Source: Neobacillus piezotolerans (lineage in GTDB: Bacteria; Bacillota; Bacilli; Bacillales; Cytobacillaceae). Taken from it: 64,000 nt of DNA. Below the pieces are notes generated by a model. The model searched no databases, was not told the origin of the DNA, and saw only the letters and a list, made by a program, of their open reading frames with translations. Below are positions 25,418 to 34,412 of this stretch, piece after piece (the first letter of the stretch is position 1; each line of letters opens with the position of its first letter). The stretch spans positions 1 to 64,000 of the forward strand of contig NZ_QNQT01000007.1 in assembly GCF_003362805.1 (NCBI RefSeq), given 5' to 3'. The position numbers and the translations under genes are program-made.

Positions 25418-26113
25418 ATGACTGTCGGACCTTTATCCAGCAATTGGTTTTTATATAAAACGCTTATGGACACAGCCCTTTTTAATCAAAGCAGCCGCCT
25501 TGGCGCGTTCGGATTATCAAATAGCGCGTTCCAAATTCTTTTGGAGCAGGCCCTTCTTAAAGCCCAGGGCAATCAGATGGAACCCGGGAATGCCGGGATA
25601 GCCACTCGCCTTCCGGAGAATCCTTCTTTCGGGCCACCTACTTTGGAAAATGCCCCTGCATCCGGTTTAAGCGGCGCGCAACAGAATCTGGCCAGCACGG
25701 GGGTTGAGGCTTCGGCACTCAACAGCCGCCTTGGAGGCATCCTCGAAAACACAGGCGAATTCTTCGTTGAGGCCGGCCGAAAATACGAGATTAGCCCGGC
25801 GCTTCTTGCCGCCATTTCCATCCACGAAACCGGGAATGGGACCTCAAACGCGGCGCGGTTTAAGTTTAACGTTGCCGGGATGATGGGCAAGGATGGGTTG
25901 AAAACATATCCTTCCGTCAAGGAAAGCATTTTCGATATGGCGAGAAACCTCCGCCAAAATTATCTTGATAAAGGAAAAATGACGATTGCGCAAATTGGCG
26001 CGAAGTACGCCCCGATCGGCGCCGCCAATGACCCTACGAACCTGAACAATCATTGGGTGAAAGGCGTTAATAAGCAGTTTGCAGCTTTAACATCTGAGAC
26101 CGATTTTGCATAA
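25418..26113 (+). CDS. FlgJ-like glucosaminidase without signal peptide
   Basis: A 231-residue protein with an unstructured N-terminal half and a C-terminal glucosaminidase-type domain (GRKYEISPALLAAISIHET, GNGTSNAARFKFNVAGMMG, then DGLKTYPSVKESIFDMARNL and KYAPIGAANDP). The glutamate in IHET is the expected catalytic acid. There is no signal peptide, so export through the flagellar machinery, like FlgJ of Proteobacteria, is inferred. Its job would be local opening of peptidoglycan for the rod. It is plus-strand, divergent from fliK and convergent with fliD. GAAGGAGCGAAAATC precedes the ATG. A candidate promoter is TTGATT-N16-TAAAAT (25359-25386). Confidence 0.82.
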   Translation: MTVGPLSSNWFLYKTLMDTALFNQSSRLGAFGLSNSAFQILLEQALLKAQGNQMEPGNAGIATRLPENPSFGPPTLENAPASGLSGAQQNLASTGVEASALNSRLGGILENTGEFFVEAGRKYEISPALLAAISIHETGNGTSNAARFKFNVAGMMGKDGLKTYPSVKESIFDMARNLRQNYLDKGKMTIAQIGAKYAPIGAANDPTNLNNHWVKGVNKQFAALTSETDFA

Positions 26114-26130
26114 ATCGGCCTCTTTTTTTA
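26097..26130 (+). terminator. Terminator of the glucosaminidase gene
   Basis: A stem with arms GAGACCGATT and AATCGGCCTC followed by TTTTTTT. The hairpin overlaps the last codons and stop of the gene. Confidence 0.85.
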
Positions 26131-26187
26131 TCCGATTATTCCCTAGCCATCGCCGGAAAGCAGCGCTAGTTGAATGGCAAATTATGC

Positions 26188-27738
26188 TTACATGCCGCCG
26201 GACTGCTGGTACAGCCAGGAGCTTTGCGAGTTGAATTTAGAAATTGCTTTTTCCATTTCGGTAAACTGCCTGTAGTATTGGTCTTCTTTTCGGAACAGCC
26301 TGTCGGTTTGGCGGTCAATATCGTTTTGGATTCTGGCCAAAAGCCTTCCGACCGTGCTTTGATCCATTTGCGAACTTCCCGTCACTCCCGCTTTTTTTGT
26401 CAATTGGGAAATCGCCGTTTGCATTTCGTCGGCCAGCTGGTTGACAAAGCCGTTTGTGCCCGCGGCCGTATCCCCTACTTGTGAAAATAGCTTTTGAACC
26501 GCGTCCGGGTCCGCCTGGATGGCGGCGGTTAATTTTGCTTCATCGATATATAACTTGCCGCGATCCTGATAGCTTTTGGAACCAATTCCGATCGAACTCA
26601 GCGAATTATAGGAACTTCCCGTGCTGACAGTTGAATTCATAATGCCGCGCATCTTATTGAGCAACCCGGTTAGAATACTGTCATTCCTGAACAAACCGCT
26701 CTTCGCTTTTTCTTCCCATTTCTCGATTTGCTTTTCAGACATGTCCGTTTTCTGGTCATCTAGAAGGGGCCGGTAATCCCGATAAACAGGTTCATTTACA
26801 AGCTTATTCAGGCGATCGAGCAGGGAATTATATTTTTCTACAAAATCTTTTATATTCTTAACTTCCGCTTCTACGCTGCGGGTAACTGTGACATTGCTTG
26901 TCTGAACGTTCCCTGAACCGTCAAGCGTTGTACTCTTGAAACTGAAGTTTATCCCCATAATGGTCGCATTGTTTGTGGACAAATTAGTTATGTCTTTTCC
27001 GTCAAAAATGATGTGTGCATTCTTGCCGGTTGCAACGGGTTTTGTTGTATCCAAACCAAGAGTTTTACCAAGAAAATCAAGGCTGGCCTGATTTGTATTG
27101 CCGCTCAGGTCTATTTTTGCCACTTCACCTGTCGCTTTTGTCCTCATTGTGAACTGTTTAAGATTAGCATCGTAAAAAGCCTGGAGCCCTAGGCTTTTTT
27201 TGCTTGTATCGTCAATAGCGCCATTGATTTTTGAAACAACATCACCAATTTTATCTGTGGTTAGGATTTTAATCGTCGCCGTTTGGACCGTTGAAGGATT
27301 CGCCGGGTCGGTTACGCTTACAGTAAACGAAGTATCCTGAGTAAGTTGGCCAAGCTCCGCCATTGTTTTCGTTGGATCCAGCTGGACATTATTCCCCGTG
27401 AACGCCGCCTGGCTGGCCAATTGTTTCACTCCGATTGAGTAAGAACCCTGGACCGAACTTCCTGTTCCTGTACCGGTAATGGCATTCGGGAGGCTGGAGC
27501 CCACTTCATAAGTATTGTAGGAGCTTGAAAGTTTCATGTTGAACAGTGTTGAATTCCGGAATGCAAGGAAGTCGGAATTCAATTGGCGGTAGGAGTCGAG
27601 AAGCCACGTCTGCTTCTGCTGTTTCTGCTTAAGCTGGTTAAGCGGAATCCTTTCAACATCCATCAGTTTTTTTACAATCGATTCAGTGTCCAATCCGGAT
27701 GCAAGCCCGGTAATTCTCGTAACAGAGGATGTGTTCAT
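26188..27738 (-). CDS. fliD: Flagellar filament cap protein FliD
   Basis: A 516-residue filament cap. N-terminal coiled coil and signature TRITGLASGLDTESIVKKLM; C-terminal coiled-coil region (DRQTDRLFRKEDQYYRQFTE). It ends FNSQSSWLYQQSGGM. Length agrees with B. subtilis FliD (about 498). A sigma-D-type promoter lies about 38 bp upstream. fliS and fliT are not downstream here; they are in the basal-body operon. Confidence 0.95.
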   Translation of the reverse strand: MNTSSVTRITGLASGLDTESIVKKLMDVERIPLNQLKQKQQKQTWLLDSYRQLNSDFLAFRNSTLFNMKLSSSYNTYEVGSSLPNAITGTGTGSSVQGSYSIGVKQLASQAAFTGNNVQLDPTKTMAELGQLTQDTSFTVSVTDPANPSTVQTATIKILTTDKIGDVVSKINGAIDDTSKKSLGLQAFYDANLKQFTMRTKATGEVAKIDLSGNTNQASLDFLGKTLGLDTTKPVATGKNAHIIFDGKDITNLSTNNATIMGINFSFKSTTLDGSGNVQTSNVTVTRSVEAEVKNIKDFVEKYNSLLDRLNKLVNEPVYRDYRPLLDDQKTDMSEKQIEKWEEKAKSGLFRNDSILTGLLNKMRGIMNSTVSTGSSYNSLSSIGIGSKSYQDRGKLYIDEAKLTAAIQADPDAVQKLFSQVGDTAAGTNGFVNQLADEMQTAISQLTKKAGVTGSSQMDQSTVGRLLARIQNDIDRQTDRLFRKEDQYYRQFTEMEKAISKFNSQSSWLYQQSGGM

Positions 27739-27775
27739 CCACCTTCACCTCGCGCAAAGTGTCTTTTAACTACGT

Positions 27776-27801
27776 GTATCGGCATAAAAGTTTTGAAAGT
27801 A
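27776..27801 (-). promoter_or_regulatory. Sigma-D-type promoter of fliD
   Basis: On the minus strand, TACT (27798-27801), 14-nt spacer, GCCGATAC (27776-27783). The -10 matches the motility sigma consensus GCCGATAT at seven of eight positions. A CCCCTC stretch precedes the -35, as at the flagellin promoter. Confidence 0.8.
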
Positions 27802-27842
27802 GAGGGGAAAACCGAAAATATTTATGGTCAGGTATTTTTTTG

Positions 27843-27870
27843 AAAAAAAAGCCCCGGAAAGATTTCCGGG
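27843..27870 (-). terminator. Terminator of the fibronectin-repeat protein gene
   Basis: Perfect stem CCCGGAAA/TTTCCGGG (27853-27870) followed on the minus strand by GGCTTTTTTTT. Confidence 0.9.
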
Positions 27871-27879
27871 ACCCAAGGT

Positions 27880-30800
27880 TTATTTAACTTTTATTGTTGT
27901 TTTCGCTATTACCAAATAGTTATTTTCCAGGTAACCGCGGAGTTCAACGATCAGATCGCCCTTCTCCCATTTGAAATCTTCCCGTTCAAACTTGAAGTGG
28001 CCTTTTTCCGCCTGTTTTTGCAAGCCGTTGTTATCCGCTTTTGGAATAACGCCATTCAAGGTAACCGATTTGACATCAAAGTTGAGAGACTGGAATTCTT
28101 TCGGCAAGTCCGCTTTTACTGTGAAGATGCCTTTATTCCCTGTGATTACTTTCGGAAGCACTTCAATGGAAATCGGAATGAACACAGTGAATGTTTTTTC
28201 CTGGGTGGTTGTCCATCCAGCTGCATCGGTCACCGAAAGCTGGATTTTGTATTCCCCAGGCTGGTCAAGTGTGATGCGGTTACCCTTGGAATATGTTTTT
28301 CCATTAACCTTCAGCACATTTGAGGCTACTTCCGAAATTCTGTCAAAAGCCGCATAATCCAGCGTTAAAACAGAACCAAGTTCGTATTCTGTTTCCGTGA
28401 AAATCGCCACTTCTGGAGAAGATTTATCGATTTTCACCTCGGCTGTTTTGATTTCTTCGGCATTTTTGGCTTCATCAACAGAATAATAAGCTATTTTCGT
28501 AATTCCTTCTTTGCTGATTTTAAAAGAAGTGCCTTCAACAAAATCGGAACCATCGATTGAGTAGTACGTCTTCACATCTTTGCTGATGTTGTCGGCGGAG
28601 GTTAATGACACGAGAACATCGTTTTTCACCCAGCCTGAAGGAAGAGTTGCTGTTGTCACAGGTGCCGTTTTATCAATTTTGATTTCAGCTGTTTTGGCTC
28701 CTTCCCTGTTACCCGCTAGATCGACCGAGAAGTACTTAATCTTATTGACTCCCTCTTGCTCTACTGTAAACAAAGTGCCCTCGATGTATTCAGAACCGTT
28801 AACCGAATAGAACGTCGCTTTAATTCCACTTGCCTCATCTGCCGGTTTTAGGGAAACGCTGACAGCCTCATTTACCCATGAAACTGGGATTTTAGTTTCA
28901 GTTGTTGGCGCGGTTCTATCAATTTTCACTTCTACTGTTTTTGCTTCTTCCCTATTCCCCGCCTGATCCACTGAGAAGTACTTAACCGTATTGACACCCT
29001 CTTTTTCTACTGTAAAAGAAGTGCCTTCGATGAAATCGGAACCGTTAATTGAGTAGAAAGTATGGCCTATTTTGCTGAGGCCATCGAATCCTGTCAACTC
29101 AATTGTTACGCTCTGTGAAAATTCCGGAATCGAATTGATCGCAGTTTCAGGCGCGGTTTTATCAATCCAGACATACGCTGTCTTTACTTGTTCCATGTTT
29201 CCGGCATTGTCTACAGAGTGATAGGAAACTTTATTGTAGCCTTCCATTGTGACTAAAATCGATGTTCCTTCTGTAATAGGCCCGTCATTCAAGGAGTAAA
29301 ATGTCCTTTTCACTCCTGTCTCATCATCGGTAGGATGAAGAGTCACCGAAACATTATCCGTTGACCAGCCCTCTGGCCCTTCAAAAGCAGTTTCTGGAGG
29401 CTTTGTGTCAACAATCAGCTTTGCAAGCAAAATTTCCGACGGATCCGATTCCCCAAATGAATTGCTGTAAGATGTAACAACGTATTCGTGATTCGCATAT
29501 GTCAGGTTTTGCAGCGTGTAGCTGAGGTTGTTGATTTTCCCTGCTACCAGGACTCGTTCTTCGCCAATTAACTCATAGATATTATAACCGTTCGCGTAAG
29601 TGACGAAATCCCATGTGATCAGCGCGCTCGTTTGACTTAGCAGTTTCAGGGATGCTGTAGGAACGCCCATAATCGGATACACAATTTTCTGCTCCAAGCG
29701 GTTTGAAGGGATGGATTCCCCAAAGCGGGTACTATAAGCCGTTACTTCAAAGGAATGAGTTTCCTCTGTCAGGTTATAAACCTTATAAGTTAGCGCTGGC
29801 CCTTTGTAAAGGAGCTCTTTAGTATCTCCCTTAACTTTATAGACCCTGTATTCGTTCGCCCATGTAGCAGATGGCCACGAAAGGGTAATGTTGTTCGCGT
29901 CAAACACATTTCCGCTCAGCAATTTAGGTGCCTGGACGACCGGCCATGTGAGATTAAACGTGACGGAACTTCCTTCCGGAGACTCCCCGAAACGGTCACT
30001 GTATGAATGGACGACGTACGTATAATCGCCCTCTGGCATATTTGTGAAGCTGGTCGATGTGCCAGTCACGGTTTTGACTAAACTCTTTTCGCCGTTACGA
30101 ATCTGGTAAATCCGATAACCATTCGCATAAGTGGATCCATTCCAGCGGAGCGAGAAGTCATTTCCGTTTGATATCGTTTGTGTAAAATTTGTTGGCGCCT
30201 GCATGACCGGGAAAATGATTTTACTATTTACCGCACTTCCTTCAGGGGATTCACCGAATCGGTCACTAACGGAGTGGACAACATAGGTATAGTCTCCCTC
30301 TGGCAAGTTCGCCAATGTCAGTGTCGTGCTCGTTACTGTCTTGGCCAAAACCTTCCCGCCATCGATAACTTGGTAAACCTTATAAGAGGTTGCGTGTGTG
30401 GCAACATTCCATTTTATTGTAATATCGTTGCCGTTTGCTATAGTTGCTGTTACGTTGGATGGCTTATCCATAACCGGAAAGATAATTGTACCTTTCATTT
30501 CAGCGCTATACGGAGAATCACCGAGCAGTGTTGAATAAGCCCTAACACGGTAAGTGAATTCCCCTTCAGGCAGGTTCGTCACGGTAGTAGATGTCGCGGT
30601 AAGTGTGCGAATCAATGTTTCCTTTCCATCCGCCACCTGGTAGACCTTATAGCCGGTCGCATATTGGACGGCTGACCATTTAATCGTTATGTCATTTCCG
30701 TTTGCTACTGTAAAAGAAATCGTATCTGGAGCCTGCAGTGCCTGCTCATCCACTTTGACTTCAAAAGAAGTGCCGATTTTCGATTCTCCAAATCTTGTGG

Positions 30801-32712
30801 AATACGAATAAACTTCATAGCTGTATGGCCCAGGGGCCATGTTGCTGAATGAAACAGTTTTACCCGTTACAGTATTTTTAAGCACTTTTTGTCCATTAAC
30901 AATTTGATAAACTTTATAGTTCGTCGCATAGTCGACTAAATCCCAGCCCAGCGTAAATGAAGTAGGGCTTGTCATTGTTACCACCGGGTTTTGAGGAGCC
31001 GCCATAACAGGGTAATTAATTGAAACGGTGGCCGATGTCCCTTCACCTGATTCTCCAAAACGGGAACTGTATGCATAAATCCTGTAATCATGCACTCCTT
31101 CAGGCAAGTTTGTAAGTGTGCTGGAAGTGCTTGATACGGTTGCTTTTAAAATCTTTTTGCCATCGACAACTTGATAGACTTTGTAACTGTCAGCAAACAC
31201 TACAGGAGACCATGTGAAATAAACATCATTTACATTCTTGAGCTCATACGCCAGGTTTTGCGGCGCCTGAAGGATGATTTGATCCAATGTAAAAGAAATC
31301 GTTGTTCCTTCAGCAGATTCACCGAAACGGCTGCTGTTCGCAGTTACAACTATGACATATTCCCCAGCGGCCTGGTTTGTGAAAGTAGTTGTCGTCCCTG
31401 TAACCGTCCGCAGCAATGTCCTTTTGCCATCGGCAATTTTATAGACATTGTAATTTTCGGCATTGGCGGCAACGGTCCAATTAAGCACAAAATCATTGCC
31501 GTTTTGCACCTTATAGGTTACATCCGCGGGAGGCTGAATTTGAACGGCATCGATTGTAAATGAAACCGCGGCTCCCGTTTCAGACTCGCCAAATTTATCG
31601 CTGAAAGAGTAGACTTCGTATTGATAGCTGCCAGCCGGAAGCTTCGAATACGTAATAGCCGTTCCGGTCACAGTGCTTTTCAGAATCCTTTCGCCATTCA
31701 CAATTTGATACACTTTGTAGGCTGTCGCATATGCTGCGGATGTCCAGCTGAGAGCGGCGTCATTGATATTTTGAATTTTTACTGTCGCACTCCCTGGAGC
31801 CTGCATCACGATTGTGCTGACCGTAAGCGTTACCCCGCTACCTTCGGTTGATTCCCCGAATCTGTCACTGTATGAATGCACAATGTAGCTATGGTCTCCC
31901 GCTGACACGTTTTTTAGTGTAAGGGAAGTGCTGGTAGTTGTATTCAGCAATTGTTTTTGACCTTCAATCACTTCGTAAACCTTGTAGTTCACTGCATAAG
32001 AAGATGCCTGCCATTTTAGCGTTACATCGGTTCCATTGCTGACTGTAAAGGACAAATTCGCAGGAGCCTCCATTACAGGGTTGGTAAGATCTACATTAAC
32101 CGAATCAGACACCGGTGATTCACCGTACAGGTTATGTGATGCAGAAATTGCAAAAACATAGTTGCCCTCTTGGGCTTTCGTCAGTGTATAAGTCCTGGAA
32201 GCCGTGGAAGTAAGTAAGTTTTTCTCTCCCGCTTCATTGATTTGATAAACATTGTAGCTGGTTGCATATAGGGATGCGTCCCAACTAAGTGAAATATCAT
32301 TGCCATTACGGATGGATGAAGTCACCTTGGCAGGCGCCGCCATATTCGGGTACACAATTTCCACACTTACAGGAGCGGATGGACCCGATTCACCTTCACT
32401 CGTTAATGTTGAAACGACATAACGGTAAGATCCTTCCAGTTGGTCATTCAGACTGTAGCTTGTTGAGGACGTAGTACCAAGAGGAACGATTTGGCCATCC
32501 TTAATTTCATAGACTTTGTAGCCAGTCGCGCCGAAAACTGTATTCCAGGTCAACCTTCCATCATCTGGAGTGATAGATTGATATGCGAGATTGCTTGGCG
32601 GAAGCACGCTTGTGTTAGCAAAAGCAGTCGCATTCCCAAACGGTAAAACCAGTTGGTAGAGGAGAATCAATATTAGTAAAAATACGGGAATTTTTGAGCT
32701 TTTCTTTCCCAT
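27880..32712 (-). CDS. Large secreted protein with 12 fibronectin-III-like and 4 OmpL47/Ig-like repeats
   Basis: A 1,610-residue secreted protein. Residues 1-32 form a signal peptide (cleavage after AFA). Residues about 37-1105 are twelve tandem ~89-residue beta-sandwich repeats, most ending in a strand with the recurring signature YSxRFGES and containing YKVYQV. These look like fibronectin type III domains. Residues about 1105-1430 are four ~81-residue repeats with FYSxNG, EGTSFxV, YxSVDxAGN and KIDKTAP motifs, the OmpL47-type/Ig-like repeat. A 180-residue C-terminal tail follows. No LPXTG, SLH, LysM or choline-binding anchor is visible. The gene has its own promoter and terminator, sits between flagellin and fliD, and is not a known flagellar part. 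A filament- or surface-associated adhesin is the inference. Confidence 0.85.
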   Translation of the reverse strand: MGKKSSKIPVFLLILILLYQLVLPFGNATAFANTSVLPPSNLAYQSITPDDGRLTWNTVFGATGYKVYEIKDGQIVPLGTTSSTSYSLNDQLEGSYRYVVSTLTSEGESGPSAPVSVEIVYPNMAAPAKVTSSIRNGNDISLSWDASLYATSYNVYQINEAGEKNLLTSTASRTYTLTKAQEGNYVFAISASHNLYGESPVSDSVNVDLTNPVMEAPANLSFTVSNGTDVTLKWQASSYAVNYKVYEVIEGQKQLLNTTTSTSLTLKNVSAGDHSYIVHSYSDRFGESTEGSGVTLTVSTIVMQAPGSATVKIQNINDAALSWTSAAYATAYKVYQIVNGERILKSTVTGTAITYSKLPAGSYQYEVYSFSDKFGESETGAAVSFTIDAVQIQPPADVTYKVQNGNDFVLNWTVAANAENYNVYKIADGKRTLLRTVTGTTTTFTNQAAGEYVIVVTANSSRFGESAEGTTISFTLDQIILQAPQNLAYELKNVNDVYFTWSPVVFADSYKVYQVVDGKKILKATVSSTSSTLTNLPEGVHDYRIYAYSSRFGESGEGTSATVSINYPVMAAPQNPVVTMTSPTSFTLGWDLVDYATNYKVYQIVNGQKVLKNTVTGKTVSFSNMAPGPYSYEVYSYSTRFGESKIGTSFEVKVDEQALQAPDTISFTVANGNDITIKWSAVQYATGYKVYQVADGKETLIRTLTATSTTVTNLPEGEFTYRVRAYSTLLGDSPYSAEMKGTIIFPVMDKPSNVTATIANGNDITIKWNVATHATSYKVYQVIDGGKVLAKTVTSTTLTLANLPEGDYTYVVHSVSDRFGESPEGSAVNSKIIFPVMQAPTNFTQTISNGNDFSLRWNGSTYANGYRIYQIRNGEKSLVKTVTGTSTSFTNMPEGDYTYVVHSYSDRFGESPEGSSVTFNLTWPVVQAPKLLSGNVFDANNITLSWPSATWANEYRVYKVKGDTKELLYKGPALTYKVYNLTEETHSFEVTAYSTRFGESIPSNRLEQKIVYPIMGVPTASLKLLSQTSALITWDFVTYANGYNIYELIGEERVLVAGKINNLSYTLQNLTYANHEYVVTSYSNSFGESDPSEILLAKLIVDTKPPETAFEGPEGWSTDNVSVTLHPTDDETGVKRTFYSLNDGPITEGTSILVTMEGYNKVSYHSVDNAGNMEQVKTAYVWIDKTAPETAINSIPEFSQSVTIELTGFDGLSKIGHTFYSINGSDFIEGTSFTVEKEGVNTVKYFSVDQAGNREEAKTVEVKIDRTAPTTETKIPVSWVNEAVSVSLKPADEASGIKATFYSVNGSEYIEGTLFTVEQEGVNKIKYFSVDLAGNREGAKTAEIKIDKTAPVTTATLPSGWVKNDVLVSLTSADNISKDVKTYYSIDGSDFVEGTSFKISKEGITKIAYYSVDEAKNAEEIKTAEVKIDKSSPEVAIFTETEYELGSVLTLDYAAFDRISEVASNVLKVNGKTYSKGNRITLDQPGEYKIQLSVTDAAGWTTTQEKTFTVFIPISIEVLPKVITGNKGIFTVKADLPKEFQSLNFDVKSVTLNGVIPKADNNGLQKQAEKGHFKFEREDFKWEKGDLIVELRGYLENNYLVIAKTTIKVK

Positions 32713-32758
32713 GGGTTTTGCCTGCCTTTCGTTAAAAAGTTGTATGGTGATGAGGTTT

Positions 32759-32788
32759 TTTATACATTTTATTTGAATTTTATGTAAA
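32759..32788 (-). promoter_or_regulatory. Sigma-A-like promoter of the fibronectin-repeat gene
   Basis: Minus strand TTTACA (32783-32788), 18-nt spacer, TATAAA (32759-32764), about 45 bp upstream of the ATG. No sigma-D-type -10 is seen here. Confidence 0.6.
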
Positions 32789-32796
32789 AAAGGGTA

Positions 32797-32830
32797 TAAA
32801 AAACGGCCATCGGAAACCCAATGGCCATTT
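32797..32830 (-). terminator. Flagellin terminator
   Basis: Stem AAATGGCCAT paired with ATGGCCGTTT, followed by TTTT on the minus strand, 10 bp after the flagellin stop codon. Confidence 0.88.
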
Positions 32831-32840
32831 TAAATTAAAA

Positions 32841-33692
32841 TTAACGTAGCAATTGAAGAACGCTTTGTGGCTGTTGGTTAGCTTGAGCAAGCATTGCTTG
32901 TGCAGCTTGAGCAAGGATACCGTTCTTGCTGTTTTCAACAACTTCCTTAGCCATGTCAACGTCACGGATACGGGACTCAGCAGCTTGAGTGTTTTGAGAG
33001 CTGGAGTTCAGGTTGTTGATAGTGTACTCCAAACGGTTTTGTACTGCACCTAGGTAGGCACGCCCAGTAGATACTTTGTCAATCGCTCCATCAAGAGATG
33101 TTAATGATATAGCAGCTTTTGCAGCATCTGTAACATCAAGAGCTTTAACAGTAGTAACAACACTTGCTAGTTCAACACTTTTTGTTGCAGTAAAATCTAC
33201 AGTGACTGTTTCAGCGCTATTTGCACCAGTTTGAAGTGTAACTACTCCTGCGTTACCCACAGCATCAGCATCAGTTCCACCTGCTAATAGTTTCTGACCA
33301 TTAAACTGCGTTCTATTTGAAATATCTTCAAGAGTTTCAGCTAGCTGATCAAGTTCACCTTTAATTGCAGTTCTTTCATTATCAGAGTTAGTATCATTCC
33401 CTGCTTGAACAGTTAATTCTCTCATACGCTGTAGGATTGCATGCGATTCGTTCATTGCACCGTCAGCTGTTTGAATCATCGAGATACCATCTTGAGCGTT
33501 TTGTGCTGCGCGATCCAGGCCGCGGATTTGCGCGCGCATTTTTTCGGAGATTGATAGTCCTGCAGCATCATCCGCGCCACGGTTGATCTTAAGACCGGAA
33601 GAAAGCTTTTCCATATTTTTTGCCTGGTTAGTAGTGTTGATGGACATTTGGCGATGAGTGTTAAGAGCTCCGATATTGTTGTTGATTCTCAT
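32841..33692 (-). CDS. hag: Flagellin
   Basis: A 283-residue filament subunit of the short Bacillus type. The N-terminal D0/D1 (MRINNNIGALNTHRQM; LSSGLKINRGADDAAGLSIS, each conserved) and the C-terminal D1/D0 (NLNSSSQNTQAAESRIRDVD; ending QSVLQLLR) are intact. The central variable region of about 80 residues is small. Strong AAAAGGAGGG ribosome site and a sigma-D-type promoter lie upstream. Codon choice differs from the neighbours (more A/T-ending codons), as expected for a highly expressed gene. It is monocistronic, with its own terminator. Confidence 0.96.
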   Translation of the reverse strand: MRINNNIGALNTHRQMSINTTNQAKNMEKLSSGLKINRGADDAAGLSISEKMRAQIRGLDRAAQNAQDGISMIQTADGAMNESHAILQRMRELTVQAGNDTNSDNERTAIKGELDQLAETLEDISNRTQFNGQKLLAGGTDADAVGNAGVVTLQTGANSAETVTVDFTATKSVELASVVTTVKALDVTDAAKAAISLTSLDGAIDKVSTGRAYLGAVQNRLEYTINNLNSSSQNTQAAESRIRDVDMAKEVVENSKNGILAQAAQAMLAQANQQPQSVLQLLR

Positions 33693-33743
33693 TTTTATGT
33701 ACCCTCCTTTTATTGAGGAAATATTTTCCCTCTGTACTTCTAT

Positions 33744-33769
33744 GTATCGACAGTGTTTTTAAAAGTGTA
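33744..33769 (-). promoter_or_regulatory. Sigma-D-type promoter of flagellin
   Basis: Minus strand TACA (33766-33769), 14-nt spacer, GTCGATAC (33744-33751), preceded by CCCTC. The layout is the same as the fliD promoter. The predicted leader is about 45 nt. Confidence 0.8.
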
Positions 33770-33790
33770 GAGGGTTTTCGATAAATTTTT

Positions 33791-34288
33791 TTATTTTATT
33801 GATATTTTTCTTCTGTTGTTTTCGATGGCGATGATTTCTTTTATGAGCCGGTTTCCATCCGCTTCGGGCATGTCAAGAAACTGGATTCCATAGAGTGAGT
33901 GTTTCCTTCCGAGACTTTCGATTTTCCGGACAATCCTGCCGTTGAATTTGAATTGCTCATGGTTCAAAGAGAAATGGAGTATGACGAATATCTGATCCTT
34001 TAGAGGAAAATCCTCCTCACAAAAGACGCCCGCCCCTCCCGCGCTGATATCAACGAGTTTACATGTATATTCCTTGTTCACACTATCCGGGCCTATTTTT
34101 TTGACCACCATTAACGAATCGTCCTCGTCCACATGGACCCTGAAGTTCTCTCTCTTATTTTCTATTTTTTCCTCATTTTTTGCCTCTATCGGGCTAGTAG
34201 ACTTTCTGTTTTTTAAAAAAAGAAAAATAGCCGCAATGAGGAATAAAACCACTAAAGCTCCTACTATGATAAGCTGTTGATCTTGCAT
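33791..34288 (-). CDS. Membrane-anchored PilZ-domain c-di-GMP receptor
   Basis: A 165-residue protein. One N-terminal transmembrane helix (about residues 6-26), a short charged linker, then a PilZ domain with both ligand motifs intact: RxxxR (Arg46-Arg50, RENFR) and DxSxxG (Asp80-Gly85, DISAGG). It should bind c-di-GMP at the membrane. The start at 34288 is preferred because the flgL terminator lies directly upstream, which excludes the longer in-frame extension. GGGGAG precedes the ATG. It is placed between flgL and flagellin, where yviE-fliW-csrA lie in B. subtilis. A motor-brake or surface-response role is inferred; it resembles YcgR/MotI in principle but is shorter. Confidence 0.82.
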   Translation of the reverse strand: MQDQQLIIVGALVVLFLIAAIFLFLKNRKSTSPIEAKNEEKIENKRENFRVHVDEDDSLMVVKKIGPDSVNKEYTCKLVDISAGGAGVFCEEDFPLKDQIFVILHFSLNHEQFKFNGRIVRKIESLGRKHSLYGIQFLDMPEADGNRLIKEIIAIENNRRKISIK

Positions 34289-34316
34289 GCCCAGCACTCT
34301 CCCCATAAGGTTACCT

Positions 34317-34359
34317 AAAAATAAAACATCCCCACTCCTAGTTGGCTGGATGGGGATGT
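34317..34359 (-). terminator. Terminator after flgL
   Basis: Perfect 9-bp stem ACATCCCCA/TGGGGATGT, with TTTTATTTTT following on the minus strand. It sits between flgL and the PilZ gene, so PilZ depends on read-through or an unseen promoter. Confidence 0.88.
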
Positions 34360-34412
34360 TCACACTATTAAACCGTATTCCCAGTTCCTGCCCGCTCTGC
34401 CGAGTGATTAAT

